Counted from the first letter of the stretch, positions 12,878 to 24,864 are shown. The stretch: DNA of 64,000 bases from Zygnema cylindricum (GCA_037447655.1 JBBHKE010000817.1:342191-406190), one strand, 5' to 3'. Numbers and translations: made by a program. Notes: a model not told the origin generated them from the letters alone.

Positions 12878-13610
12878 TGAGTCCACAAGTATGGTGGAAC
12901 TTGTAAAACTTTATTACAAAAAGGGCGATGGAAAAACCATCAATTTACAAAGGGGGTAAAAAAAAGGAATAGAACATTTAAAGACTAGTATGGCGGAACT
13001 CATTCAAAGCAACACCCAAACAACAGAATATCTCGCCATAGGAATCAATTCATCCATAGCATATCGACGCTCATAATATCACTCCTCCTTATATGAATAT
13101 GAATATTATGTCAGTATAATATTTATTATCCACAAAATGTTGTCCAGTCCACCCTAATTGTTGCGCATGTGGCCTCAAAAATTGGCACCGCAAAGTTTAC
13201 GACCGCTTGAAAAACAAAACAACGGCAGCTTAATGACTTTTTTCCCGCTTTTATATTTGTGAAATGTGCATTTTTTACCGAGTCTTGCTCATATGCAAAT
13301 CATTACTGTTTTTTTCTTTTTCTTGGAACCCTTAAAAACTAAAAAAATGCCCATTTCAATAACCACCAGACAAACCAAACGAGAAAACAGATGATCAGAA
13401 AAGGAAGTTTAAAAACAACAACAAAAAAGGGAACAAAGATAAAATACACACGAGCAAAGATCGAAATTGGACAAAACATCATTGAACTCATAAAGAATGA
13501 AAAGGAAGAAAAGTAACAGACGAGCAAAACGCTCGTTCGCAACTTATTTTTTTAGAGAAAAATCTTTTGTTATCCTTTAGCCCTTTTTTTTTTGGTATCC
13601 AAAATTCTTA

Positions 13611-16307
13611 TTATAGCATACAATCTTCCGGGCTGTAATATTCCGCAATAAGACGATAGACATATGAAGGATTATGGCCGCCTCTGGTAAAACAAAAACA
13701 AAACAAAAAAAACGAGAGGACAAGGGAAAAAGGAACATACAAATTAATGCTTGCAGATATGACCCTCACAACTATACTAAACTCGAAAAGGAAAAAGTCA
13801 ATTTGATTTCACCTAAGAAAAAAAAAAAAAAGTGAATCTTGCATTTCCAGTCTTGTCGCTCACGGCCAAGATTTCATTACATAGAAGCGAAACGACAGCA
13901 AAAAGAAAGAAAGAAAAAAAAAAGGTTATTCATTTCTGAAACTTGTTGAGTTTATACGGTTCCTAATGATATACTTTCTGAGCTTATATGGTTTCCCAAA
14001 GGCTTTCCCACAAAAAACTTTTCCATTTTTCAGAGTTTGAGTGAGCAGATTATTTGAGGTCCTCCAGGGACTTTTTGAGGAAAAAACTTACCAGCGATCA
14101 GTTACAAAGAGAGAGAACCACCGGAGGTGTTCTTTTATTTTCCTAAGTTTTTTGAAAAAACAAATTACGTAAACGTTATTCAAAGAGAGTTAAGTTCTGA
14201 AGGTACTCGTGTTTTCCAGTGTTCTTCGAGGAAACAAGTTGCAATCGATCCATTTTAGAAAGAGAGAAAAGCTCCAGAGTTTTTGTATTTTCGGGTGTTT
14301 TTTGGGGAAAAAACTTATGTGTCGGTTATGAAACAAAAGATAAATCCCAAAGGTACTTGTACTTTCTGGAGTTTTCCTCAAGGAAAGAAATTACATTTAT
14401 CTGTTATAGAAAGAGGGACCAGTTCCGGAGGCATTTGTATCTTCAAGAGTTTTTTAAAGAAACAAAGAATAATCGATTGTAGAAAAACAGATATATGCTA
14501 TTTGTACTTTCCGGGAGTTTTTCGAGGAAAGAATTCATGTATAGGCATAAAAAGAGACATAAGTGCCGGAGGTTATTTCAGGAGTTTTTTAAGGAAACAA
14601 CGTACAGTCGATCTGTTTTTAAAAGAGAGAAGTTACAGAGGTGTTTGTAGTTTGCAGATTTTTAGAAGTACGTTCCAGCGTTATTTGTATTTTCTGGAAT
14701 TTTCTAAGGAAACAACTTACAATCGATCGGTTAAAAAAAAAGAGGTGAGTTCAGAAGGTATATGTATTTTTAGTTTTTTTTATTTCCCATAGTATTTTGA
14801 CAAAAATAACTTCTCTGTCAGTTATAAAAAGAGAGATAAATTCCGGAGGTATTTGTTTGAACATGAATCTTTCAAAGAAACTACCAACGATTCATTGATT
14901 GTAAACGAGAGATAAACCCCGGAGGTACTTTGTTTTTTTGAGAGTTTTTTGAGGAAACAAGTTACATTTAGGCTATACAAAGAGAGATACAACTCCAGAG
15001 GTATTTGTGTTTTTTGGGAGTTTTTCGAAGAAACAACTTACGTGTTGGTTATAAAAAAGAGAGATAAAACTCCAGAGATACTTGTTTGTATTTATTTGTT
15101 TTCTTTGAGAGTTTTCGAGGAAACAACTCACGTATCGGTTATAAAAAGAGAGACAAAACTCCAGAGGTATCTGTGTTTTCTGGAAAACAAGTTACATATC
15201 AGCTTTAAGAAGAGAGATAAAAACTCCAAAGATACTTGCGTTTTTGGGGAGTTTTTCGAGGAATTTTCAAGGAAACAAATTACATAATCGGCTATAAAAA
15301 GAGAGATAAGTTCTGGAGGTACTTGTATTCTTGGGCAGTTTTTCAAGGAAAAAACTTAAGTATCGGTTACAAAAAGAGAGATAAAAACTCCATAGATACT
15401 TGTGTTTTTTGAACGTTTTTTCGAGGAATTTCCGAGGAATTTTCGAGGGATTTTCAAAGAGAAAAACTTACGTGTCAGTTATAAAAAGAGAGATAAGTTC
15501 CGGAGGTATATAATCGAAAGTCGGGTTTACGACTTGTATTCTCGAGCCTCCCGTCTCGTCTTCCAAAAAATCCGAAAATTCTCCCAAATCCAAAACTTCG
15601 GCCGGAGATCGCATATCGTTCAACATCGTCCTCGGGTTGTGAGGGTACATGGGACAGAACTGGTGGTGGTAAGGGAGGGGAAGGGCAATGGGAGAGGAAG
15701 GGGAGGGGAAGGGGAGGGGAAGGGGGAGGGGAAGGGGAGGGGAGGGGAAGGGGAGGGGAAGGGGAGGTGAAGGGGAGGGGAAGGGGAGGGGAAGAGGAGG
15801 GAAAGGGGAGGGGTAGGGGAGGGGAAGAGGAGGAGAAGGGAGGGGAAGGGGAGGGGAAGGGGAGGGGAAGGGGAGGGGAAGGGGAGGGGAAGGGGAGGGG
15901 AAGGGGAGGGGAAGGGGAGGGGAAGGGGAGGGGAAGGGGAGGGGAAGGGGAGGGGAAGGGGTGGGGGAGGGGTGGGGGAGGGAGAGACCAAAAAAAAAAA
16001 AAAAACAGAAAGAAGAAATGTCAGTTTTGAATTTGAAAACTCTTCCTCAAAACTCTCTCGATTCCCTCCTTGATCTCTCCCCCTTTAAAAACTCCTGCCC
16101 AAAAGGCTTCTCCCTCAAGTTCTTCCCTCCTTGCCCCCCCTTTTAAAGTAACTCCTCTATATCTCTCTCTTTCCTCTCAAACTCCCCCTCGATGAAAAAA
16201 AGGCCTTTCCCTACCTTTCCGCCCAAAACCTCAATATACCGTCCCCCCAAAGGACCTCTTCCTTAAAAAAAATACCCTCTTCCTCTCCTACTCTCTACTC
16301 TCATACT

Positions 16308-16339
<32 letters not shown>

Positions 16340-17342
16340 CCCATTAACCCTCCTCAAAAGAACCTCTCCTACGCCCTTCTCCCCCACTCCCGCAAAACCC
16401 GCCTCACAAAAACACCCTCTCTCCCCAACCCCTCCCCCTCGCCCAAAATCCCCTCCCCTCAAAAAAACTCCCCTCCCCCTCCCTCACCCTCCCTCTCCCC
16501 CTCCCCCTCCCCCTCCCACCCACCTTGACCATCCCCGCGAGTACGACCACGGGCACCCCGTGCCTCTTGGCCGCCATGGCCAGCGCTCGGCTGCCGAGGT
16601 TGGCCGTGGCGCCCCCGTCGGCCATGACGGCTCGGGCGGCGAGGAACACGGCGTGCGCGCGAGCCAGGAGGGCGAAGCACGACGAGTCGGGGACGAGGGT
16701 GGAGGGGACGCCGCCGGAGGAGAGGGAGAGGGCGAGAGCGTGGCCGTCGTAGCTGGGAAAGAGGGAGAGAGGGAGGGGGTTTGAAGGGTTTGGAAGGGTT
16801 TGGAAGGGTTTTTAGGGTTTTGAAGTGTTTTACAGGGTTTTATAGGGTTTTTCAAAGTGAGGAGGAAAGGGGATTATTGAAGGGAGGGGTTGCGGGGGAG
16901 GGAGAGAGAGAGAGAGAGGGTTTAGTTGAGTGGGGAAGAGGAACACCACGTGTACCAAGGACATGGGTAGACAGGGGGGGGGGGGGGGGGGGGGGTAACA
17001 GTGGAAGGAAGGACGGGGAGAGGGCGAGGGAGTGGAGACCGTAGCTGGATTTGGGGAGAGGGGAGGCGGGAAGGGAGGAGGGGAGGGAGAGGTGGGAGGG
17101 GGGGAGAGAGAAAAAGGGATTTCAGAAGGGGCAGAGAGTGGGGGAAGGAAGAGGAGAAAGAGAGGGGGTTTTCTGGAAGGGAGCTAAGGAGGGCGTTGGG
17201 CAAACAATGGTATTTGGCTGCAATTCCGTACCACTGTTAGTGTGGATGATTCTTTTTTGCCCTGTTTGAACGGCTTTTCTTTGTCCTTCTTTCCATACTT
17301 TTCCCACGAAAACTATGAGAATGGGAGCGTTTGGTTGAGGGG

Positions 17343-17383
<41 letters not shown>

Positions 17384-18448
17384 GAGGGGGTTTTGTTGAG
17401 GGGGGAGAGAGGGAGAGCGAGAGAGAGCGGGTCTTGTTGATGAGGAGAGGGGTGGGGGGGGGGCTCGAGAGCACGTCAGGGAGGATACGCAGGTGGCAAG
17501 GAAACCGGCGGAGGAGAGGGAGAGAGAATGGGAGGGAGAGGTGGGAGGAGGGTGAGAGAGAGAGGGGGAGAGAGAGGGAGGAGAGAGAGGGGGGAGAGAG
17601 AGGGGGGAGAGAGAGGGGGTAGAGAGAGGGGGAGAGAGAGAGAGAGGAGAGAGTGGGGGGCGAGAGAGGGGGGGAGAGAGGCGGTTTTCTTTATGGGGGT
17701 TGATGGGGGGAAAGGTCCCAGTGGACCTTTCTTGTCGAGGACAAGAATTAGTGTGGATTTTATTCAGTACAAGCCGATTCAAAACATAACAATAAAAACT
17801 TTACGTTAGACAAATTAGGAGGAGTTGGAGGAAGAGGAAGGACAGGGGGGGGATGGGAAGGAGGGAAGCTTTCTAAGAAGGGGTGTTGGGGGGGGCGGCG
17901 GAGGGAGAGAGAGGTGAGGATTCTCTAAGCAGTGGTGTTTTGGTGGGGGCGGGGGAGGAAAGGGGAAGGGTAAATGTACCTTGGGGCACCCTCGGCTACC
18001 ACCACTTGAAAGGACCGTTTTTTTTTGGCCTCCAACAGGAAAGTGAGGAGAGTCCTTGATCTCCCCATAGTCAAAATTACTTCACTGAAAAAATGAAAAA
18101 AAGAAAAGAAAAAGTGAATCAATAAAAAGACTAGAAAAACAGTATAAATTAAAAAACAACAGAGACAACATGTCTCAACGGGGACAAAAAAATAAAGACG
18201 AAAAAAGCGACAAGCGGCCGTACAGATCTTAATAAAAATAAAAAAATAGAAAGAAAAAAAGAAAGGGTCGGAATATTTACAAATGCAATTTTTGCAACAG
18301 TTTAAAAAAAACTACAGAAATAGACACAGGGGCAGGGAAAGAGCGAGGAAGGAGAAAGGACAAATAATAAGAGGAAAAAGACGGGGAGTCAGAGAGGCAG
18401 AGAAGCAGACAAAGATTGAGAAAAGAGAGAGCAACACTGAGCAACATT

Positions 18449-18481
<33 letters not shown>

Positions 18482-20550
18482 GCAGAGAAAGTGAGAGAGG
18501 AAGAGAGCGAGACTTACTTCTGGTGAATATGTTCCAATGCCTGTTCCGCTAATTGCGACCGGAAGTTTTCGATTTCCTCGAGAAGTTCGCTGATGCCCTC
18601 GATCACACTGTGCTTCAGCTTCCAGCTGCGAGTACTCTTCACATCTACCCCAGTTTAAACACCGTTTAAACCGTGTTTAATCAAATAAAGTGCTGTTTTA
18701 AACATGTTTAAACTCGGTTACTTAAACAGCAAGCATACCTTGCAAAAACAGGATAAAAACCCCAATTACAAAAACCAGGGAAGCCCATTTAGGCAGAAGT
18801 ACCTACATCCCACCAGCCGGAAAAAAAAAAAAAAGATAAACTACATTTTTCAAAAAGAGATCGACCCCAATACAGCAAAAAAAAAAGGTCAACAGGTAGA
18901 AAATTAAATGGAGAGGTAAAGAAGAATGACGATGCTCGACCCCCGCATTAGAAAACATACCTCCTCCTCTCTCCCCTCCCTCTCCCCCTCCCTCTCCCAT
19001 CCCGTCTCCCATCTCCCCCCCCGTCTCCCATCTCCCCCTCTCTCACCTCTCCCTCTGCTCTCTACCTCCGCTGACGTGGCACTCTCCCACGCTGTCTTGG
19101 TGACAGCTGGCACAGATTCCAGAAGATTGTGGAGAGAGGGAGCCCTCAAAAAACTCCGAGTGGCGGCTGCGACCGCAACTGCTGAGAAGCTTCCTTCCTC
19201 TCCGAAGGTATCGCCTGCTTCAGAACCTTCCTCGAAACTTCCTTCCACGGGGGCGCCCTTTCCAGGAAGCTTCCCCTCAAATGCAGCCGAAAGAGAGACG
19301 TCTTCTTCTCGAATAATGTGGAGGACTCTTCGGACGATGTTGCCGATGGTGAGCTCTGGGTGGCGGGAGAGAGAGGGCAAGGAATGGAAGGGAAAGGTGA
19401 GGGAGCGAGAGGAAAGAGGGAGGGAGAGGGGAAGGGGCAAGGGAGAACGAGGGAGAGCGAGGACAGACAGTATAGATGTAACCGTCTACTGGGTATATTG
19501 TAGCTCCCAAGTCATTGACACTATTTCCGAGAGAGAAAAACAGGGAGAAAGAGGAAGAGAGAGAGAGAGAGAGGGAGAGAGAGAGAGACAGAGAAAGAGA
19601 GGATACCTGTCGGATTGGCCGCAATGAGGCGTATCCCGACAGTCTTGACAGCCTCCAAGAGAGGGGGAGTGGGGAAGGAAGAGGGAAGGCGTTGGTGGGA
19701 GACCACCTGCCTCAGGAGCTCCGCAGTGCGTTTGGCGGTGGTAAGGGACCCCCCCACCTGCCTGCGGGAGAGGGAGAGGAGAGGAAGACGAGAAGGAGAG
19801 GAGAGGGAGAGGAGTTGACGACGAGGAGAGGAGAGGGAGGAGAGGGAGAGGAGATGATGACGAGGAGAGGAGAGGGAGGAGAGGGAAGAGAGGGAGGAGA
19901 GGGAAGAGAGGGAGGAGGAATGGGAGGGGGAAGGGTGGAGGGTGGGGTGGAGGTGGAGGGAGATGGAGGGGGAAGGATGGAGGAAAGAGGGGGAAGAGAG
20001 GGTGGAGGAGGAGAGAAAGGAGGGGAGGAGGGGGAAGGAGGGGAGGGGGAATGAAAAGAAGGGTGGAGGGAGGTGGAGGAAAGGAGAAGGAAGAGGGTGG
20101 AGAGGAGGAAGAGGAAAAGAAGGAGGGAGGTGATCCTGGAAACACAATACAATTTGAACGGACCCGAAGGAATCAGGATCCTGAACACTCCTAACTCTAA
20201 CCCTAACCCGAATCCCCTAATCCTAAACTTAACCCTAGTGAAACCCTACAATCAACTGTAAACTTCATTTCTGATCAAAAACTTAACCCTAAAACTGAAA
20301 CTGATCCACTGTAAACTCAGTTTACTCACACATTTTTCAGTAAAAAACCCCTTCGTTTTTCTCCAAATTCCGTACTTCAGATTTTAAATCCGAAAAAATT
20401 TCCGATCAAAACAATAACAACAAAGATAATTTTAAAAAGAAAAAAGACCAAAAGAGCTTTTTTATTCAATTAAAAAAAATAAAAAAACACCTCTTACCTT
20501 CGTTTCAGCTTTGTCGCAAATTCGTCAACTAACTTGTTAATATCCGCCAT
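13611..20550 (-). CDS. EIF2B2: Translation initiation factor eIF2B subunit beta
   Basis: Eight exons on the minus strand: 20550-20498, 19761-19607, 19355-19066 (or -18961), 18636-18518, 18084-17980, 16752-16524, 15659-15472, 13683-13611. Phases agree throughout. Ending exon 3 at 19066 (GAG|GTAGAG) gives 403 residues, near the plant family length; ending at 18961 (GAG|GTATGT) gives 438 with a Gly/Arg/Glu-rich insert. Landmarks: MADINKLVDEFATKLKR start, TAELLRQVV, GNIVRRVLHIIREED, KLKHSVIEGI, EQALEHIHQ, EVILTMGRSRT, VVVAEGAP, VPVVVLAGMVK, YPHNPR, NPTFDYIPPELISLFITDT, and final GGHNPSYVYRLIAEYYSPED. The protein is a regulatory-core subunit of the cytosolic exchange factor that reloads eIF2 with GTP. 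Odd points are the very GC-rich exon 6, homopurine introns, and a last intron made of exon-end repeats. The promoter carries five G-boxes. Confidence 0.94.
14085..15471 (-). repeat. Minisatellite derived from an exon end plus its splice donor
   Basis: About 17 degenerate units of roughly 70-90 bp fill the last intron of the eIF2B-beta gene. On the plus strand each resembles GTTATAAAAAGAGAGATAA followed by CTCCGGAGGTACTTGT, and is preceded by GAGGAAACAACTTACG. On the minus (sense) strand this is the code for PPELISLFIxDT and then GTAAGTTGTTTCCTC, so each unit repeats the 3' end of exon 7 and the start of the intron. The true exon end at 15472 is the boundary copy. Several units, such as those near 14830, 15040 and 15290, keep both exon-like and GTAAG or GTGAG donor-like parts. 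Confidence 0.85.
15662..15985. repeat. AGGGGAAGGGGAGGGG tandem repeat
   Basis: Purine-only tandem repeat, unit about 11 bp (GGGGAGGGGAA), in the eIF2B-beta intron between exons 6 and 7. In the sense strand it is a CCCCTTCCCC-type tract ending right at the 3' splice site of exon 7, so it may act as an extended polypyrimidine tract. Confidence 0.9.
16974..17382. repeat. Two long poly-G runs in eIF2B-beta intron
   Basis: G runs of 22 (16974-16995) and 37 bases (17346-17382) within an otherwise GGGAGA-rich intron. Exact lengths in an assembly are unreliable. On the transcribed sense strand they are poly-C. Confidence 0.85.
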
Positions 20551-20574
20551 GGATTCCCTTTTTTCCGGAACCAA

Positions 20575-20925
20575 TCAAACCGAGCCACGTGTCCTGCTTC
20601 CTTATTTCGTTTTCCTATCAAAGTTCAAAAAACCAAAAAAAGTGGACTCCTAAATTCAAACAAACCAAAATTTGTTTGAAGTGCCACGTGTCACCGTTTC
20701 CTGCCTTGATTATTTTGAAAGTGGAACCTGCGTGACTAATATCCTGCCACGTGGCAAATAAAATTCGAAGCCTTCGTTCAACCTAAAAAGTCGCCTGGGA
20801 AGCGACTAGTATAGCTTCGTGCCACGTGGCAGTTTAAACCTAAACCGTGACCTAAAAGACAATAATTTCTTTTACTTTTCGCGACATTCGGGAACTGACG
20901 TGTGCACTTGCCACGTGGCACCACA
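20575..20925 (-). promoter_or_regulatory. G-box cluster upstream of eIF2B-beta
   Basis: Five CACGTG cores within 340 bp upstream of the start codon, at 20586, 20685, 20748, 20823 and 20912, mostly in the strong form GCCACGTGGCA or GCCACGTGTC. CACGTG is the binding core of plant bZIP and bHLH factors. The same arrangement is kept in the duplicated copy upstream of 46933. Confidence 0.75.
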
Positions 20926-21010
20926 TCCTCAGGAAGAAGCATAGATGATAGATGTCCTATGCGCATAAATCCGTACGAATTGGACGAACTATGAACGTAA
21001 GTACAATGCA

Positions 21011-21301
21011 TAGTTCGAAAGTAGGCGTTTTTATGGTAGGCCTTTGGTCGGCGCCTTTATCGTAAGTTGTGTTATGGGCTTTTCATGTATCGCTACTTTG
21101 ATCAGTGACCGTCCGATCGTCCGAATCTGACGGTGAAAATAACAATTTTTGGTCCGAATGTTTTAATTGGTCCAATTTTTGGTTCGAATGTTTTAATTGG
21201 TCCGAATAGGTCCGAATACAATATGGTTCTAAAGGTCATATTGTATGTTTTGCATACAATAGGCATATTGTATGGGCGTACTTTCACCTACTTTTGAACT
21301 A
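21011..21301. mobile_element. Inverted-repeat element, family D copy 1
   Basis: Ends TAGTTCGAAAGTAGGCG and CACCTACTTTTGAACTA. Interior blocks GTTGTGTTATGGGCTTTTCATG, split here as GTTGTGTTATGGGC and TTTTCATG, and GACCGTCCGATCGTCCGAAT recur in the copies at 22765, 45136, 58146 and 58420. Non-coding. It abuts the eIF2B-beta promoter. Confidence 0.8.
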
Positions 21302-21410
21302 TGCTACAATCGTAACCAAATCGACACCAAAGTGTGCGTTCGAATCTTGAGTAGTCTTTATAACATTGAGGTAATAATTGAGAAATGGGATTGTTCCGAG
21401 TTGAATTAAC

Positions 21411-21616
21411 TACACCGAGTTGAATCGTTATTAGCGTGTATAAATTATTAGTGTAAAGAAAAAATTAGCGTCATTCGTTCTAATTTAGTGCCGGGAGACG
21501 TGGCAGATTATGGTCCACGTCCTTAAATAGTGTAATTTATTATATTTATGGTATCAATGTCAAAATTTTGGGGTGCCGATAAAGAGTACATAAGGCTAAT
21601 ACCGATTCACGGTGTA
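21411..21616. mobile_element. MITE-like element, family A copy 2
   Basis: Near-identical interior to 4741-4939. Ends TACACCGAGTTGAATCG and GATTCACGGTGTA. Four bases separate it from the next element. Confidence 0.85.
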
Positions 21617-21619
21617 CAC

Positions 21620-22162
21620 TACACCGCCAATCGTTATTAGCGTTGTGTACACTAATTCCGTCCCGCTTTTTTTTTTATTATTCTCCATTAGTGTAGTTCA
21701 TTCTATTTTTTTCTTTATTCTATTTAGGGTTATTTTCAGCGCGTTGTCTCTTAAATAGAGTTGTGTACGGTCAGTGTCAGACCGTACATAAATGTACCTT
21801 TTTAAGTTAAAAAGTACAATAAATTAGTTGAAGTAACCGCAGACGCATGAGAATGTGCGTTCTAAAAAGGAAATAAAACCAGGTTGTAAAAAATCCCGTT
21901 CCCACATATTCGTCCGACAGCCGCGTTTCGACCGTTTGAATGTACGATTTGTGTACGATTTGTCAGAATTTGTACGAAGACCTATATTAGTGTAAGCATG
22001 TTTGCGACCGACATTTTATTTTTCAAAGATCCAAATTACCATAATCAAACAATTAGAATGTATGATTTTTTCCAAAATTTTCAAATTCTTAAATAGCGTA
22101 CACCACTGTAATTATTATTATACGCTAATCAAACTCCCACGCTAATAACGATTGGCGGTGTA
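21620..22162. mobile_element. 543-bp inverted-repeat element (family K)
   Basis: Perfect 24-bp terminal inverted repeats starting TACACCGCCAATCGTTATTA. The interior is AT-rich with CGTAC words and no open frame of note. Its right TA is also the left TA of the next element. Confidence 0.85.
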
Positions 22163-22663
22163 CACCGCGAATCGTAATTAGAGTAATGAAAAAATTAGAG
22201 TACAAAAACTAAAAAAAATAATATAGTAATTAACGCTAATTTATGTGATATAGCTGTTTCAACTATGAAGTTTACTATAATTTATTTAAGTATTCTAATT
22301 TGGCACACTAATATCCTCTACTGTAAATAAGGTATTCGAACATAATTTGGCAAAACGTACAATTTATCGTCACTATGACGTTTGCACTATGCGGTTTGTT
22401 AAAACGCAGTTACATGATAACGGCCTGTATTAAATCATTATTTGTACTTTTTTACTTAATAAAGTACAATTTTGCACGGTGCATGTCGTTCGTACTCCAC
22501 ACTATTTAAAACGAACCTATATTATTATTAAAAACGCTAATTAAGCTTTACCTTAAATAAAATAATGAAAAAAATAGAATCATTAACTCTATTTCATGTG
22601 AACGAGTCGAAATTTCGAGCGACCGAATTAACGTAATTTACTCTAATTACGATTCACGGTGTA
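22161..22663. mobile_element. 503-bp inverted-repeat element (family X) copy 1
   Basis: Ends TACACCGCGAATCGTAATTA and TAATTACGATTCACGGTGTA. The right half matches, in reverse, the sequence beginning at 61419, including AATTCGGTCGC and ATTTCGACTC blocks. Confidence 0.8.
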
Positions 22664-22764
22664 TCGACATTTTTCCGTTCGTTTTGGGGGGAAATTGTAC
22701 ATGCCGTACAGTTTTTAAGTAACTTATAGGTATGCCCTTGCCCAAAAATGTACAATTTGTAGCA

Positions 22765-23033
22765 TAGTTCATAAGTAAGTGAAAGTAGGCCCATACAATA
22801 TGCCTATTCTATGCAAAACATACAATATGACCTTAAGACCCATATTGTATTCGGGCCTATTCGAACAAATTAAAACATTCGGACCAAAAATTTTTATTTA
22901 CACTGTCAGATTCGGATGATCAGACGGTCGCTGATCAAAGTAGCGATCTAAGACGATCACATGAAAAGCCCGTAACACAACTTGCGAAGGCGCCGACCAA
23001 AGTCATACCATAAAAACGCCTACTTTTGAACTA
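22765..23033. mobile_element. Family D copy 2 (inverted relative to copy 1)
   Basis: Ends TAGTTCATAAGTAAGTGAAA and CGCCTACTTTTGAACTA. Same blocks as 21011-21301 but in reverse order and strand, so the two D copies face each other across the A-K-X elements. Confidence 0.8.
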
Positions 23034-23040
23034 TGATTTG

Positions 23041-23498
23041 TAGTGTTGGGTATCGTTTTCCATTTTCCGATATCTGATATGGCCCTTTTTTAGGCCAGCC
23101 GATAATCGATATCTTGCAGCAATATATCGGAACTGGTGCAAAAATCAATAATATCGGATTTTATCGCAATAACACTCGTTTGATACTATCGGGAATACTT
23201 GTACAATCCATGTCGTACATCTGTACGGTTTTTTACGTTTCATTTAACTTTCGTTCTTTTGTTACACAAAGTACTAAGCTGATCATCAAACGAGGCAGGC
23301 CACGCTATGTACGATAAAAAACAGAATACAGTATAATGTAGAGTACTATTATTTAGCGTATGATGATTTTATTTAATTATAGTCAATAAGGGTTTTGTTG
23401 GTCTCGGAGAGATAAATCGGGACTCCTTACAGTTCGATAACCAATAACCACCGGTATCGGTTTTATTGAGATAAGATTTTTACCGATGCATAACAATA
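23041..23498. mobile_element. Probable hAT-type element, family F, degenerate copy
   Basis: Left end TAGTGTTGGGTATCG matches the well-defined copy at 24865. The right end ACCGATGCATAACAATA is only a loose inverse. The interior has GATATC-like words and no open frame. Confidence 0.45.
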
Positions 23499-24856
23499 TG
23501 CCTCCAATTTTATGGCAAATTTCTCAATGTAATTATCGTACATAGTATGTCTCAATGTTAGGCGAAAATCGTAAACGAATAAGGGCATCTTCACATGTAA
23601 GCGACATTTAGTCTTGTTACTCTGTTTTTTAGCGAAGATTCTCTCTAATACCTTTCAAAGTGTTCTGATGTCCGACAACGAAAGCGTTAATTCAAATTAT
23701 GACGGATGTGGATGTGGGTGTAATTTGGGAAGGTTGTAGGCGACTATAAAAATCGCGACAATTGATGACGTTTACAAAATAGTGATAACTGTATACATCT
23801 AGTTTCTTATAACATTGTAGATGTCTAGTATTTGTGACATTTTGAAGTCATACTCACTTGTGATAACGTCGAGGTCATTAATTCTAAAACCTTTCGCCAT
23901 GGTTTCACGATTTTGTTTTTTCGTCTTTTCTCACTCTACATGCCATAAAAAAGCGCCCAATGATAATCAAAGATGTTATTTTTTAGAGATCTTTCGTTTG
24001 ATAGCATTATTGTCATGTTTCATTCAAAGAATTACGAGAGTGTGGTGGTAGCGGGAGAGGGAGAGAGAGAGAGGGGCGCCTTCATAAACTTCGCTTTCGT
24101 GAAATTGCATTCGTTGTTGGAGACCCCTCCACTGCCCTTGCACGGAAGTAAGTACCTACAGACTGGAAACGGACAGTGAGTTTTTTTATTTTACTCCACA
24201 AACTACAAAACAGTGTTCAAAAGCTTGTGTTGCCTGCTACAACGTCTTCTTACTTATTATTTGTTACTTTAGCTAAATTGACCTCGTGACGTGATTTCAA
24301 TAGAAGTTTGAAGATGAGTTGGAGTGACGCGAATGTGGGTCGAAACGTGCAAGACTACAATATGAAAGTTTTTAAGTTTTGTGGAAAACGACAAAAAAGA
24401 ACCCTTAACTTATCACATGGGAACATGCCATTAGTATTGAAATGATACGTGTTCCCAAACTTACGTTACAATAAGGGCACGACCCCATGTACTTGAAACT
24501 TAGCGAACTTACTTTTTTTTTAGCGCGGACCCGGCGGACCCGGATTTAAAGTCTCTCTACGTGTTTACTCGAAATTGTTACTTATATTTGTGACGATGGT
24601 ATATGTCGACATTGCCTGTGACGGCTGTCAACATGTACAATATGTCTTACCGCACCGTATTTTTCGAAACTTTTTGAAGCGTCGCAATACACATCGTAAT
24701 TTTTGAAACGATTTGGTGTGTCGCATGTCATTGCGCGACATCGTAGACGTAGAGCCTTGCAGCCGTGGCTGGACAACATGCCTCTGCGTAAACCTCTCCT
24801 GTTCGGCCGCCACGACTTCGTAGATTTTTCACCTTTACGTGAAATGACACTGCACC
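23499..24856. other. Uncharacterised AT-rich spacer
   Basis: No gene recognised. A short GGGAGAGGGAGAGAGAGAG tract lies near 24052. Sequence from about 24300 to 24500, including ACCCCATGTACTTGAAACTTAGCGAACTTAC-like words, resembles stretches near 42290-42340, so part of it is dispersed repeat. Confidence 0.4.
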
Positions 24857-24864
24857 ATCGAGAC

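Larger units (their letters stand above)
10376..13610. other. Convergent intergenic region
   Basis: 3' flanks of the FSH hydrolase (+) and the eIF2B-beta gene (-). Mostly AT-rich with no supported gene. It contains a family B MITE (12101-12319) and a family E element (about 12592-12877). Open frames in 10569-12047 have no recognisable motif and no conserved look. Confidence 0.6.

Noticed and set aside
14085-15471. CRISPR-like array
   Set aside because: Units are degenerate head-to-tail repeats without unique spacers, in a eukaryotic intron.
19486-20188. Ser/Pro/Leu-rich open frames of about 160-220 codons on the minus strand
   Set aside because: Mostly low-complexity CT-rich intron; only the part 19607-19761 is real, as eIF2B-beta exon 2.
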